DNA of 64,000 nucleotides from Dasania phycosphaerae (GTDB taxonomy: Bacteria > Pseudomonadota > Gammaproteobacteria > Pseudomonadales > Dasaniaceae), in assembly GCF_026891035.1 (NCBI RefSeq), contig NZ_JAPTGG010000011.1, positions 99,266 to 163,265 on the forward strand, in the 5' to 3' direction. The notes beneath the pieces are model-generated. The model searched no databases and had not been told where the DNA came from. It saw only the letters and a list, made by a program, of their open reading frames with translations. Made by a program: the position numbers and the translations under genes. How positions within the stretch are numbered: position 1 is the first letter of the stretch; the number at the start of each line of letters is the position of its first letter. Positions 27,382-35,479 of the stretch are shown piece by piece.

Positions 27382-28260
27382 TTACACCACTGTAGGTAAA
27401 TGAAAAAACCTATCAACAATATTTTTGCCAGTCAGCACCAGCCACACTGCCAAAATAAAGGGCGCGGTTAAAGCGGGTGCTGCCATGGTTTGGAATAGCA
27501 GGGTAATAGCAAAAGCTATAACGGCACCTAGCAACGGTAATACCACGCTTTTTTTATAATTGCCTGCCAAGGCGATAGCAGCTAATACAGCGTTATAGCC
27601 ATAAACACCGGCACCGGTTAATTGCTCTGATAAACCCAATAACATGGCCAACATCACCCCCAGCATTGCCGCCAGCAGGCCCCACACGGCCAATAAGCGA
27701 GAACTACACACTATGCCCAATGCAAACAACACACCGGTTAGCACATGATCCTGAAACATCACCTGGGCTAGGCCCCTAAAAATAGCCTCGTAAACCACCA
27801 GCTCGCTGGCCTTGGCCCTAGCCTCTACTAAGGGAGCCGCAAAAAAATGCGCGCCTATTAACAGCAGCCAAATTGTTAATACAAAAGGGGAGGTATAGGG
27901 TGGCAGTGCTTTACTGGTTAGCATCAAACGCATTAATAAGCTTGATAAAATACTGCCTGCTAGCAACAAAATTACCGCCAGCCACGACAGCGGAAAAAAA
28001 CTGGCAACCGCCAAGCCCACTAAAGCGCCGTTAAATCCATACCAGCCTTTAGCAATGTGTTGGCGACTAAAACCACAGCTGTAAGCCGTTAACAGCGCAA
28101 TCAGCGAGGCGCTAACCGCTGTTAAAAACTGCGTTACGGAATTAACTAAAATTCCAGCCAAAAAAAACAAACCTGTTAGGCGGTTTTCTTGCAACATAAT
28201 TTGACCAAAGCCGGTTAAAAAAATATTTATGGCTTGGGTTAAATAAGCAGTCTTTATCAT
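27382..28260 (-). CDS. Urea transporter family protein
   Basis: A 292-residue hydrophobic protein of the UT/Yut family with about ten helices in two homologous halves: ARKGWYGFNGALVGLAV-like sequence (HIAKGWYGFNGALVGLAVAS) in the first half and LTGAGVYGYNAVLAAIALAG in the second. The GFNG/GYNA loops line the urea channel. LTGxxFxxGI repeats (RLTGLFFLAGILVNS, VLTGVLFALGIVCSS) support the family. No urease or urea amidolyase genes are nearby in this window. Other small amides could be the physiological substrate. Confidence 0.82.
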   Translation of the reverse strand: MIKTAYLTQAINIFLTGFGQIMLQENRLTGLFFLAGILVNSVTQFLTAVSASLIALLTAYSCGFSRQHIAKGWYGFNGALVGLAVASFFPLSWLAVILLLAGSILSSLLMRLMLTSKALPPYTSPFVLTIWLLLIGAHFFAAPLVEARAKASELVVYEAIFRGLAQVMFQDHVLTGVLFALGIVCSSRLLAVWGLLAAMLGVMLAMLLGLSEQLTGAGVYGYNAVLAAIALAGNYKKSVVLPLLGAVIAFAITLLFQTMAAPALTAPFILAVWLVLTGKNIVDRFFHLPTVV

Positions 28261-28274
28261 TAATGCTTACTGGC

Positions 28275-28541
28275 TTAGTGTTTCTTTTTGGGGTCCATAA
28301 TATTCACTACCGACACTTCATCCTCATGGGCTAAAGGTTTTTCACCTACCCGGGGCTGATTAACACGGGTGGATATCTCTTCCGCCTGGCCATTTTCGTT
28401 CATCACATCACTGTAGCCACAGCGCACGCATTCGCGCACTTGTTGGTTTTGTTCATTGCGGAACATGACTAATTTATCCATCTCGGCACAGCGGGGGCAA
28501 ACGGCACCAGCAATAAAGCGTTTTATGGTTTTTTCTGTCAT
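28275..28541 (-). CDS. yheV: YheV family zinc-ribbon protein
   Basis: An 88-residue protein starting MTEKTIKRFIAGAVCPRCAE. Two CxxC pairs (CPRC near residue 15 and CVRC near 39) form a zinc ribbon, as in YheV/DUF2387 proteins. The C-terminus is acidic then basic (MDPKKKH). The open frame extends 13 codons upstream, but this ATG matches the family start. It lies between the urea transporter and the prlC gene; YheV is often near prlC in gammaproteobacteria. Function not established. Confidence 0.83.
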   Translation of the reverse strand: MTEKTIKRFIAGAVCPRCAEMDKLVMFRNEQNQQVRECVRCGYSDVMNENGQAEEISTRVNQPRVGEKPLAHEDEVSVVNIMDPKKKH

Positions 28542-28983
28542 TTTTACTCTACTTTCAATTATCGGAGTACATTTCAGCATTTATTTCGCTCTGCTGAGCG
28601 AGTTACTTGACTCGCTTCGCTCGGCCTACGGCCCGACCTAAAGGTCGTTCAACGCAAAAAGCGCTTATGTGCTTTTGCTTGCCCACAAATTGCATAGCAA
28701 TTTGGACAACCTTTAGATCGCCCCCCAGGGTGAAAAAACGCCCTAGTGTTTTTGAATCAAAATAACGGCCGCTGCGGAACTCGCACAAAAACGATACTCA
28801 ATCGTTTTTGTACTCAAACAGTCCTCGCTACTTCGTACCGTTATTTTTCTCCGTTGCTCGGCGACTCCTAAGGGGAATCAGGGTGCTTCGTCGTTACTTT
28901 TTCGCCATTCTACGTATAGGTAAGCTTCGTATAAAAATAAAACTATATACCACTGGCTACCGGCTCGTGGCCGGTGCGACAAG
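28542..28983. repeat. Non-coding gap made of a chain of small hairpins
   Basis: About 440 bases with no plausible gene. At least six perfect short inverted repeats follow one another: GCGAGT/ACTCGC (28598-28615), GGCC-TAC-GGCC (28623-28633), CGACCT-AA-AGGTCG (28634-28647), AAAAGC/GCTTTT (28657-28676), CAAATTGC-ATA-GCAATTTG (28686-28704), and CAAAAACGAT-ACTCA-ATCGTTTTTG (28786-28810). Loops are 2-8 bases. Together they would fold as a string of hairpins between prlC and yheV. Confidence 0.75.
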
Positions 28984-31050
28984 CTAGGCTGCTATGCCGC
29001 TGTGTCGCAGCAGGGCGGCGGTAGTTGGCTTGCGGCCGCGAAAGGCCTCAAATAATTCCATGGGTTCTTTAGAGCCGCCCATGGTCAGTATGTTTTCTAA
29101 AAATGACCTACCGGTTTCGGCATTAAAAATACCTTCTTCTTCAAAACGCGAAAAAGCATCGGCGGATAATACCTCTGCCCATTTATAGCTGTAGTAACCC
29201 GCCGCATAACCACCGGCAAAAATATGGCTAAAGCTGTTTTGAAAGCGATTGAATTCGGGGGTGGGGTACACGGATGTTTTTTCGCGCACCTGGTTCAATA
29301 GTTCTTGTACCGACAGGTTATTATCCGTTTGCATATGCAGGCTAAAATCAAATAGTGAAAACTCTATTTGCCGCATCATCTGCATACCGGATTGAAAATT
29401 TCTAGCCGCTAGCATTTTTTCTAACAATTCATCGGGTAGGGTTTCGCCGGTTTGATAATGGCCAGAGATAATCGCTATGGCTTCTTTTTCCCAACACCAG
29501 TTTTCTAAAAATTGGCTGGGTAGCTCTACCGCATCCCAAGCCACGCCATTAATACCCGACACACTGGCGCAATCAATTTGGGTAAGCATATGATGCAGGC
29601 CGTGGCCAAATTCGTGGAATAGAGTGGTAACTTCGTTGTGGGTTAATAACGAAGGGGTATCGGCAGTGGGTTGGCTGAAATTGCAGGTTAAAAATGCTAC
29701 CGGTAATTGCAGCTCGCCGTTTTGTTTAATTCTGCGTACCCGGCAATCGGCCATCCACGCGCCGCCACGTTTATGTTGGCGGGCAAAAATATCTAAATAA
29801 AATTGGGCAATAAGCTGGCCATCTTTTTTAATGCTAAATAAACGCGCATCCCCGTGCCAGCTATCAAACGTTTTTTGTTCTTCTATATCTATGGCGAATA
29901 AGCGCTTAACCGTGGCAAACATGCCGGCTATCACTTTATCGGCGGGGAAGTAGGGGCGCAGTTGCTCTTGTGATAAATCGTATTTGGCTAGACGTAGTTT
30001 TTCGCTGTAGTAGGCTACATCCCAGGCATTAACCTGCGCCGCGCCTTGCTGCTGGGCATAGGCCTCTAGCTCGGCAAAATCCTGTTGTGCAATTTTAAAA
30101 GAGTGCTCGGCCAAGTCATTTAAAAAGCCTAACACCTGCTCGCAGCTTTCGGCCATTTTAGTGGCCAGTGAGCGTTCGGCATAGTTATTAAAACCTAATA
30201 GCTGCGCTAGCTCTTGCCGCAATGCTAGCGTTTCCTCGATTAAGGCGCTGTTATCCCACTGCTTGCCATCGCCGTTTAAGGCCATGCCCAATTCAGAGGC
30301 GCGGGTATTGTAGGCGCGATACAGTTCTTCGCGCAGCGCGGCATTGTCGGCGTATTGCATGGCGGGCAAGTAGGCGGGTATGTCTAAGCTGATCACATAG
30401 CCTGTTAGCTGTTTTTGTTGCGCCAATTGTTGATACATGGCCAAGGCGGTTTCAGGTACGCCGCTAAGCTCTTGCACATCAGTAATATGTTTATACCAAC
30501 CGTGGGTGGCATCTAAAACATTGTTTGAAAATTGGGTGCCCAGTTCGGCCAAACGCTGTTTGAGTTCAACAAAGCGCTGCTTGTCGGCGCCCTCTAAGGC
30601 TATGCCCGACAGTTTAAAATCGCGCAGCTCATTATTAATAACTTTTTGCTGGGCTGTATTTAGAGTTTTAAAATGCTCGCTATTGGCCAGCTGCTGATAG
30701 GCTTTAAACAAGTCCTGGTTTTGCCCCAGCTCGGTGCCGTACTCGGTGAGCTTAGGCAGGCAGGCGTTATACACATCGCGCAGCGCATCGGAGTTTTTCA
30801 CGCCGTTTAAATGGCTAACCGGCGACCAAAAATTATTTATCTCATCGCCCCACTCTTCCATAGGTAGCACCAGCGTTTGCCAAGTTGGCGCTTGCTGCTC
30901 AAAACTGGCCAGCAATTGAGCAATCTTTTTGCGATTGCGGCTTAGCAACTCATCTAGAGCAGGCTCTATAAGCTCGACGGCAAAATCAGCAAAATTAGGC
31001 AGGGCGGCTTGCGCTAATAGGGCATGGTGGGCAGATGTATTCTGGGACAC
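28984..31050 (-). CDS. prlC: Oligopeptidase A (M3 metallopeptidase)
   Basis: A 688-residue cytosolic zinc endopeptidase of family M3 that degrades short peptides, including signal-peptide fragments. The zinc site HEFGH is in TTLFHEFGHGLHHMLTQIDC, with the third ligand Glu in WDAVELPSQFLENW. Full length for the family (about 680). It ends ARNFQSGMQMMRQIEFSLFD and a further 100 residues in the usual way. Neighbours yheV and gamma carbonic anhydrase are frequent companions of prlC in related genomes. Confidence 0.93.
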   Translation of the reverse strand: MSQNTSAHHALLAQAALPNFADFAVELIEPALDELLSRNRKKIAQLLASFEQQAPTWQTLVLPMEEWGDEINNFWSPVSHLNGVKNSDALRDVYNACLPKLTEYGTELGQNQDLFKAYQQLANSEHFKTLNTAQQKVINNELRDFKLSGIALEGADKQRFVELKQRLAELGTQFSNNVLDATHGWYKHITDVQELSGVPETALAMYQQLAQQKQLTGYVISLDIPAYLPAMQYADNAALREELYRAYNTRASELGMALNGDGKQWDNSALIEETLALRQELAQLLGFNNYAERSLATKMAESCEQVLGFLNDLAEHSFKIAQQDFAELEAYAQQQGAAQVNAWDVAYYSEKLRLAKYDLSQEQLRPYFPADKVIAGMFATVKRLFAIDIEEQKTFDSWHGDARLFSIKKDGQLIAQFYLDIFARQHKRGGAWMADCRVRRIKQNGELQLPVAFLTCNFSQPTADTPSLLTHNEVTTLFHEFGHGLHHMLTQIDCASVSGINGVAWDAVELPSQFLENWCWEKEAIAIISGHYQTGETLPDELLEKMLAARNFQSGMQMMRQIEFSLFDFSLHMQTDNNLSVQELLNQVREKTSVYPTPEFNRFQNSFSHIFAGGYAAGYYSYKWAEVLSADAFSRFEEEGIFNAETGRSFLENILTMGGSKEPMELFEAFRGRKPTTAALLRHSGIAA

Positions 31051-31146
31051 GGTTAACTCTCATTTATTGCTGTTACTAAGGCCGCTATTCTACGCCAGCC
31101 GCTTGATTTACCATAGGGGCAAATTCCTTACTCGCCAACCCAAGCC

Positions 31147-32226
31147 ATGTTCAAGTTGCTAGCCCTTATTGTTTTTGCCCTCATTTTATATTTGCTGACT
31201 TGGCCTGTGGCTATAGAGCCTAAGGCTTGGCAAGCACCAACAGCACCCGGCTACCGCGGCGCTTACCGCAGCAACCAGCAACTGGCTAAGCTAGAGCTGC
31301 TGGCCATAGCGGGAGAGCAAAGGCCAGAGGCTGTGACCATAGGGCCAGACGGCTATATTTATGCCTCTACCCACAGCGGCTGGATAGTGCGTTTAAACCC
31401 GCAGGGGCAGCAAGCACTGCGCTGGGTCAACACCCAGGGGCGGCCGCTGGGTTTAGCCTTTGATCCGCAGGGTCGTTTGATTGTAGCCGATGCCTACCGC
31501 GGCCTGCTGGCCATCACCCCCAATAAAACCATTACCGTGCTCAGCACCCACGCCGCCGGTAAAGCCATAGCCTATGCTAATGATGTGGCGGTGGCCCGCG
31601 ATGGCCGCATCTTTTTTAGCGATGCCTCTAGCAAGTTTTCGGCTCTTGCCCACGGCGGTACTTACCTCGCCAGCCTATTGGACTTAATGGAGCACGGTGG
31701 CCACGGCCGCCTGCTAAAGTATAACCCTGCCGAGCAAAGCACTATTGAGCTGGCCGGTGGCTTTAACTTTGCCAATGGCGTAGCACTAGACCCCAATGAG
31801 CAATTTGTTTTAATCAATGAAACCGGTCACTACCGAGTGCTTAAGCACTGGCTACAGGGCCCTAAGCAGGGCAGTACCGAGGTGTTGATAGCGAACCTGC
31901 CCGGCTTCCCCGACAATATCGCGGCCGGTTTAGACGGGCGTTTTTGGCTGGGGCTGGCCTCGCCGCGCAATGCACTGCTGGATAAATTGGCCGACCAGCC
32001 CTGGCTGCGCAGCGTGGTGCAAAGGTTGCCCGCCTTTATGCGCCCCCAGGCCGTAGCCTATGGCCATGTGTTAGCTATCTCTGGGGAGGGTGAGGTTTTA
32101 TACAACCTGCAAGATCCCTCCGGCAGCTACCCAGTCACCACCGGCGTGGCTGAAACCGCCGAGCACCTCTATGTGAGCAGTTTAATGGCTGCTAAACTGG
32201 GCCGCTTAAACAAAGCCAACCTTTAA
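31147..32226 (+). CDS. SMP-30/strictosidine synthase-like beta-propeller protein
   Basis: A 359-residue protein with an N-terminal membrane anchor or signal (about residues 4-22, LLALIVFALILYLLTWPVAI) and a six-bladed propeller. Conserved segments are GPDGYIYASTHSGWIVRLNP, GRPLGLAFDPQGRLIVADAY, DVAVARDGRIFFSDASSKF and GFPDNIAAGLDGRFWLGLAS. This is the strictosidine-synthase/SMP-30 type found in lactonases and related hydrolases. In bacteria the substrate of this anchored form is unknown. It lies 21 bases before the gamma carbonic anhydrase gene and is divergent from prlC. Confidence 0.8.
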   Translation: MFKLLALIVFALILYLLTWPVAIEPKAWQAPTAPGYRGAYRSNQQLAKLELLAIAGEQRPEAVTIGPDGYIYASTHSGWIVRLNPQGQQALRWVNTQGRPLGLAFDPQGRLIVADAYRGLLAITPNKTITVLSTHAAGKAIAYANDVAVARDGRIFFSDASSKFSALAHGGTYLASLLDLMEHGGHGRLLKYNPAEQSTIELAGGFNFANGVALDPNEQFVLINETGHYRVLKHWLQGPKQGSTEVLIANLPGFPDNIAAGLDGRFWLGLASPRNALLDKLADQPWLRSVVQRLPAFMRPQAVAYGHVLAISGEGEVLYNLQDPSGSYPVTTGVAETAEHLYVSSLMAAKLGRLNKANL

Positions 32227-32247
32227 TCCATCCTACATAGGCCAGCC

Positions 32248-32778
32248 ATGAGCAATATACGCCCCTACAAAGATATACACCCCGTTTTAGCCGAAGGCGT
32301 GTACATAGACCAAAGTGCTGTGGTGATAGGCGACGTACACATAGGCAAAGACAGCTCGGTGTGGCCGCTGACCGTGATACGCGGCGATGTTAACCACTGC
32401 CGCATAGGCGAGCGCTGCAATATACAAGACGGCAGCGTCATCCACCTGTCACGCTCACGCCCCAGCAAGCCCGACGGCTACCCCACCATTTTGGGCAACA
32501 ACGTCAGCATAGGCCACAAGGTGATGCTGCACGGCTGTACCATAGGCAACAATGTTTTAGTCGGCATGGGCGCCATTATTTTAGACGGCGCGGTGATAGA
32601 AGATGAAGTACTGGTAGGGGCGGGTAGCATGGTCACCCAAGGCAAGCGGCTGGAAAGCGGCTACCTATACCTGGGCACCCCCGCCAAAAAAATCCGCCCG
32701 TTGAGTGACGCTGAGCGGGAGCTGTTTAAACGCACGGCGGCGGATTATGTGGATTTAAAAGGGGAATACACAGATTAG
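32248..32778 (+). CDS. Gamma carbonic anhydrase family protein (YrdA/CaiE-like)
   Basis: A 176-residue left-handed beta-helix protein of hexapeptide repeats. The zinc His are in VIHLSRSRPS and SIGHKVMLHGCTIGNN, and VIRGDVNHCRIGERCNIQD has the conserved RGD/Gln region. Length and motifs match YrdA-type proteins, whose anhydrase activity is often weak or unproven. It forms a probable two-gene unit with the propeller gene upstream. It is convergent with aroE. Confidence 0.87.
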   Translation: MSNIRPYKDIHPVLAEGVYIDQSAVVIGDVHIGKDSSVWPLTVIRGDVNHCRIGERCNIQDGSVIHLSRSRPSKPDGYPTILGNNVSIGHKVMLHGCTIGNNVLVGMGAIILDGAVIEDEVLVGAGSMVTQGKRLESGYLYLGTPAKKIRPLSDAERELFKRTAADYVDLKGEYTD

Positions 32779-32858
32779 CAGCTAGCCCTAGCCAAGACAC
32801 TGGCTGTACTGAACAAGATTCAGCGCCTAATAGAGACCCCCCTAGCGACTACAAACTG

Positions 32859-33692
32859 TTAGCCCTCCAACTGCGCCCGCATGGCATCTATTACTTCTCG
32901 TGTTTTAGGCCTTACCCCGCGCCAAATACAAAACGACTCCGCGGCTTGTTCCACTAACATACCCAAACCATCGGCCACGGCCCAGGCCATGTTTTCGGCG
33001 GACCAGCGCATAAAGGGTGTGGGCTCGGCGCCGTACATCATGTCATAGCAACAGGCTTCGTCGCTGAGCAAGTTGGTTTCTAGGGGCGGTAGCTCACCGG
33101 CCAGGCTGGCGCTGGTGCCGTTGATAATAATATCGAATTGATTGCCGTGCAGGGCCTCATAACTACAACCACGTATGTCGCCGTATTCAGCAAAATCGTG
33201 GGCTAGTTTTTGTGCTTTGCCCACAGTGCGGTTGGCCACCACGATTAGCGAGGGGTTTTGTTTGGCTATGGGTTCTATTACCCCGCGCACCGCGCCACCA
33301 GCGCCTAATAATAAAATACGCTTGCCTTCTATTTGCCAACCCAAGTTGTGCTGCATGTCGCGCACCATACCGGCACCGTCGGTGTTGTCGCCGTAAATTT
33401 TGCCATCGCCTTGCAGTGCCAAGGTGTTTACTGCGCCGGCTAAGCGCGCTCTGTCGCTAAGCTGGCCGGCAAATTCATAGGCATCTAATTTAAAGGGCAG
33501 GGTGATGTTTAAACCTTTGCCGCCATTATCAAAAAAACTTTGTGCTGCATCGGCAAATTTACCCAGCTCCACTTGGTGGCTGCGGTACACCATGTGCTCG
33601 CCGGTTTGCTCGGCAAACAGTTTATGTATTTGCGGTGACTTGCTGTGCTTAATGGGGTTGCCGTATACGGCGTACTTATCAGTGATATCCAT
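32859..33692 (-). CDS. aroE: Shikimate dehydrogenase
   Basis: A 277-residue NADPH enzyme that reduces 3-dehydroshikimate in aromatic amino acid synthesis. Motifs: GNPIKHSKSPQIHKLFAEQ near residue 10, GLNITLPFKLDAYEFA with the catalytic Lys near 65, NTDGAGMVRDM near 100, and the Rossmann loop LLLGAGGAVRGVIEPI near 128, followed by NRTVGKA for NADP. Full length. It lies downstream of hemF with a 25-base gap, in the order hemF-aroE seen in Pseudomonas. Confidence 0.94.
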   Translation of the reverse strand: MDITDKYAVYGNPIKHSKSPQIHKLFAEQTGEHMVYRSHQVELGKFADAAQSFFDNGGKGLNITLPFKLDAYEFAGQLSDRARLAGAVNTLALQGDGKIYGDNTDGAGMVRDMQHNLGWQIEGKRILLLGAGGAVRGVIEPIAKQNPSLIVVANRTVGKAQKLAHDFAEYGDIRGCSYEALHGNQFDIIINGTSASLAGELPPLETNLLSDEACCYDMMYGAEPTPFMRWSAENMAWAVADGLGMLVEQAAESFCIWRGVRPKTREVIDAMRAQLEG

Positions 33693-33717
33693 AAACTCTA
33701 CTAATGGTTTAAAACGA

Positions 33718-34623
33718 TTAGGCCCAATCGTGTGGGCGCAGGTATTTGTGGGTTAGCTGCTCTTCGGGGCTGCCGGGTTCAGCTTGCCATTGATACTCCC
33801 AGCGCACTAGCGGGGGTAATGACATCAATATTGATTCGGTGCGGCCACCGCTTTGTAAGCCAAAGATGGTGCCACGATCGTAGACTAGGTTAAATTCTAC
33901 ATAGCGGCCACGGCGATAAAGTTGAAACTCGCGCTGCTGTTCGTTGTAGGGGCTGTCTTGGCGGCGCTCAACGATGGGCTGGTAGGCCGCCACATAGGAG
34001 TTGCCCACCGCCTGCATAAAGGCAAAGCTGTGCTCAAAATCGCCATCGTTTAAATCGTCAAAAAATAAACCACCCACGCCGCGCTGTTCATCGCGATGAG
34101 GCAGGTAAAAGTAATCATCGCACCACTTTTTATATTTGGGGTACAGCTGTTCACCAAAGGGCTGGCAGGCTGCCTTGGCGGTTTGGTGCCAGTGCTGGCA
34201 GTCTTCATCAAAACCGTAATAGGGGGTTAAATCATAGCCGCCGCCAAACCACCACACTGGCTCTTCGCCTTCTTTTTCGGCGATAAAAAAACGCACATTG
34301 GCATGGCTGGTGGGCACTAAAGGGTTGTTGGGGTGCATCACCAGCGACACCCCCATAGCCTGATAACTGCGGCCTGCTAATTCCGGGCGGCTGGCGGTGG
34401 CCGAGGCGGGCATTTTGCTGCCCTGCACATGGGAGAAGTTAACCCCACCTTTTTCAAACACCCGGCCATTGGTGATGACTCGAGAGCGGCCAGTACCCAG
34501 CTCGCGCTGCCAGCTGTCCTCTACAAAATGGGCACCGCCGTCCAGCGCCTCCAGGCTTTGGCAGATGCTTTCCTGCAGCCCTAACAAGTAGCTTTTGACG
34601 GCATTAATATCGACTGGGTTCAT
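33718..34623 (-). CDS. hemF: Aerobic coproporphyrinogen III oxidase
   Basis: A 301-residue oxygen-dependent enzyme of heme synthesis. Family segments include GGVNFSHVQGSKMPASATA near residue 55, HPNNPLVPTSHANVRFF near 95, WWFGGGYDLTPYYGFDEDC near 125 and EFNLVYDRGTIFGLQSGG near 240, with RTESILMSLPPLVRWEY at the end. The ATG at 34623 has AGGAAAC before it and matches the family start; 27 further codons upstream are open but belong to the tsaC 3' region. Tight spacing with tsaC suggests one operon. Confidence 0.94.
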   Translation of the reverse strand: MNPVDINAVKSYLLGLQESICQSLEALDGGAHFVEDSWQRELGTGRSRVITNGRVFEKGGVNFSHVQGSKMPASATASRPELAGRSYQAMGVSLVMHPNNPLVPTSHANVRFFIAEKEGEEPVWWFGGGYDLTPYYGFDEDCQHWHQTAKAACQPFGEQLYPKYKKWCDDYFYLPHRDEQRGVGGLFFDDLNDGDFEHSFAFMQAVGNSYVAAYQPIVERRQDSPYNEQQREFQLYRRGRYVEFNLVYDRGTIFGLQSGGRTESILMSLPPLVRWEYQWQAEPGSPEEQLTHKYLRPHDWA

Positions 34624-34642
34624 AGTGTTTCCTGCGCTGGCC

Positions 34643-35203
34643 TTAGCCTTGGCGTAATACCTTGCCGCTAAGTAAATCTCGAATTTCAGAGGGGCGGCTG
34701 GCATCGCCTACCTGCCCCGGCAATAAATAATCCAGGCCGTCACCCAATTGGCTCTGTACCTGCTTAGCCTCTGTAGGCGCCGGCTGACCCGCTATATTGG
34801 CTGAGCTGGAAACTATAGGGCCACCGAAAGCGCGGCATAGCTCCGCCACCAGTGGGTGAGCACTAACTCTTAACGCCACCGAGCTATGCTGGCCTTTAAT
34901 CAAATCTGGCACCTGCTTATTGGCGGGCACTAAAAAGGTATAAGGGCCGGGCCAGTACTGGTTTAAGGTTTGGCAATGTTGTTTAGATAGGCCTGTTAAG
35001 AAAGGTTCCAGTTGCTCTATAGCAGCCGCCACCAAAATCAGGCCCTTAGCGGGGTCGCGCTGCTTAAGCTGTAACAAGCGCTCTACGGCCTGGGAGTTAA
35101 AAGGATCACAACCCACCCCCCACACTGCCTCGGTAGGGTAGGCCACCACACCGCCGCGATGTAATACATCAACCGCTGTTTGTATAGTCTGGGTATAGGA
35201 CAC
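34643..35203 (-). CDS. tsaC: Threonylcarbamoyl-AMP synthase
   Basis: A 186-residue YrdC/Sua5-domain protein that makes threonylcarbamoyl-AMP for the t6A37 tRNA modification. Motifs are GGVVAYPTEAVWGVGCDPFN near residue 18, LKQRDPAKGLILVAA near 46, the ALRVSAHPLVAELCRAFGGP region near 120 and IVSSSANIAGQPAPTEA near 140. The short form without the Sua5 C-terminal domain is typical of gammaproteobacteria. It follows dprA, and is followed by hemF, in the same direction. Confidence 0.93.
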   Translation of the reverse strand: MSYTQTIQTAVDVLHRGGVVAYPTEAVWGVGCDPFNSQAVERLLQLKQRDPAKGLILVAAAIEQLEPFLTGLSKQHCQTLNQYWPGPYTFLVPANKQVPDLIKGQHSSVALRVSAHPLVAELCRAFGGPIVSSSANIAGQPAPTEAKQVQSQLGDGLDYLLPGQVGDASRPSEIRDLLSGKVLRQG

Positions 35204-35265
35204 GGAACGACCTTAGTGCAAAGAAAGCGCGAAACTACCCAAGTTAGAGGGCGAATGCAAGTGGG

Positions 35266-35284
35266 GCCGCCCCTTTGGGGCGGC
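35266..35284. repeat. GC-rich hairpin between dprA and tsaC
   Basis: GCCGCCCC-TTT-GGGGCGGC, a perfect 8-base stem with a 3-base loop, 60 bases before the tsaC start. No T-run follows on either strand. It may terminate or pause the dprA transcript or be a dispersed palindrome. Confidence 0.55.
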
Positions 35285-35347
35285 TGCAAGCGGTAAGCTT
35301 CAAGCTATAAGAAAAACATTGACTTTGATAAACCTTCACCAATAATT

Positions 35348-35479
35348 TTGTCGCTTGTCGCTTGTCGCTTGTCGCTTGTCGCTTGTCGCTTGTCGCTTGT
35401 CGCTTGTCGCTTGTCGCTTGTCGCTTGTCGCTTGTCGCTTGTCGCTTGTCGCTTGTCGCTTGTCGCTTGTCGCTTGTCG
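35348..35479. repeat. Heptamer tandem repeat (TTGTCGC), about 18.9 copies
   Basis: 132 bases of an exact 7-base period, with no variation between units seen. It ends at 35479, directly against the dprA stop codon (35480-35482, minus strand). Because 7 is not a multiple of 3, all frames of the array are open and give artefact peptides with the unit DKRQATS. It is the longest of the heptamer arrays here. Confidence 0.97.
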
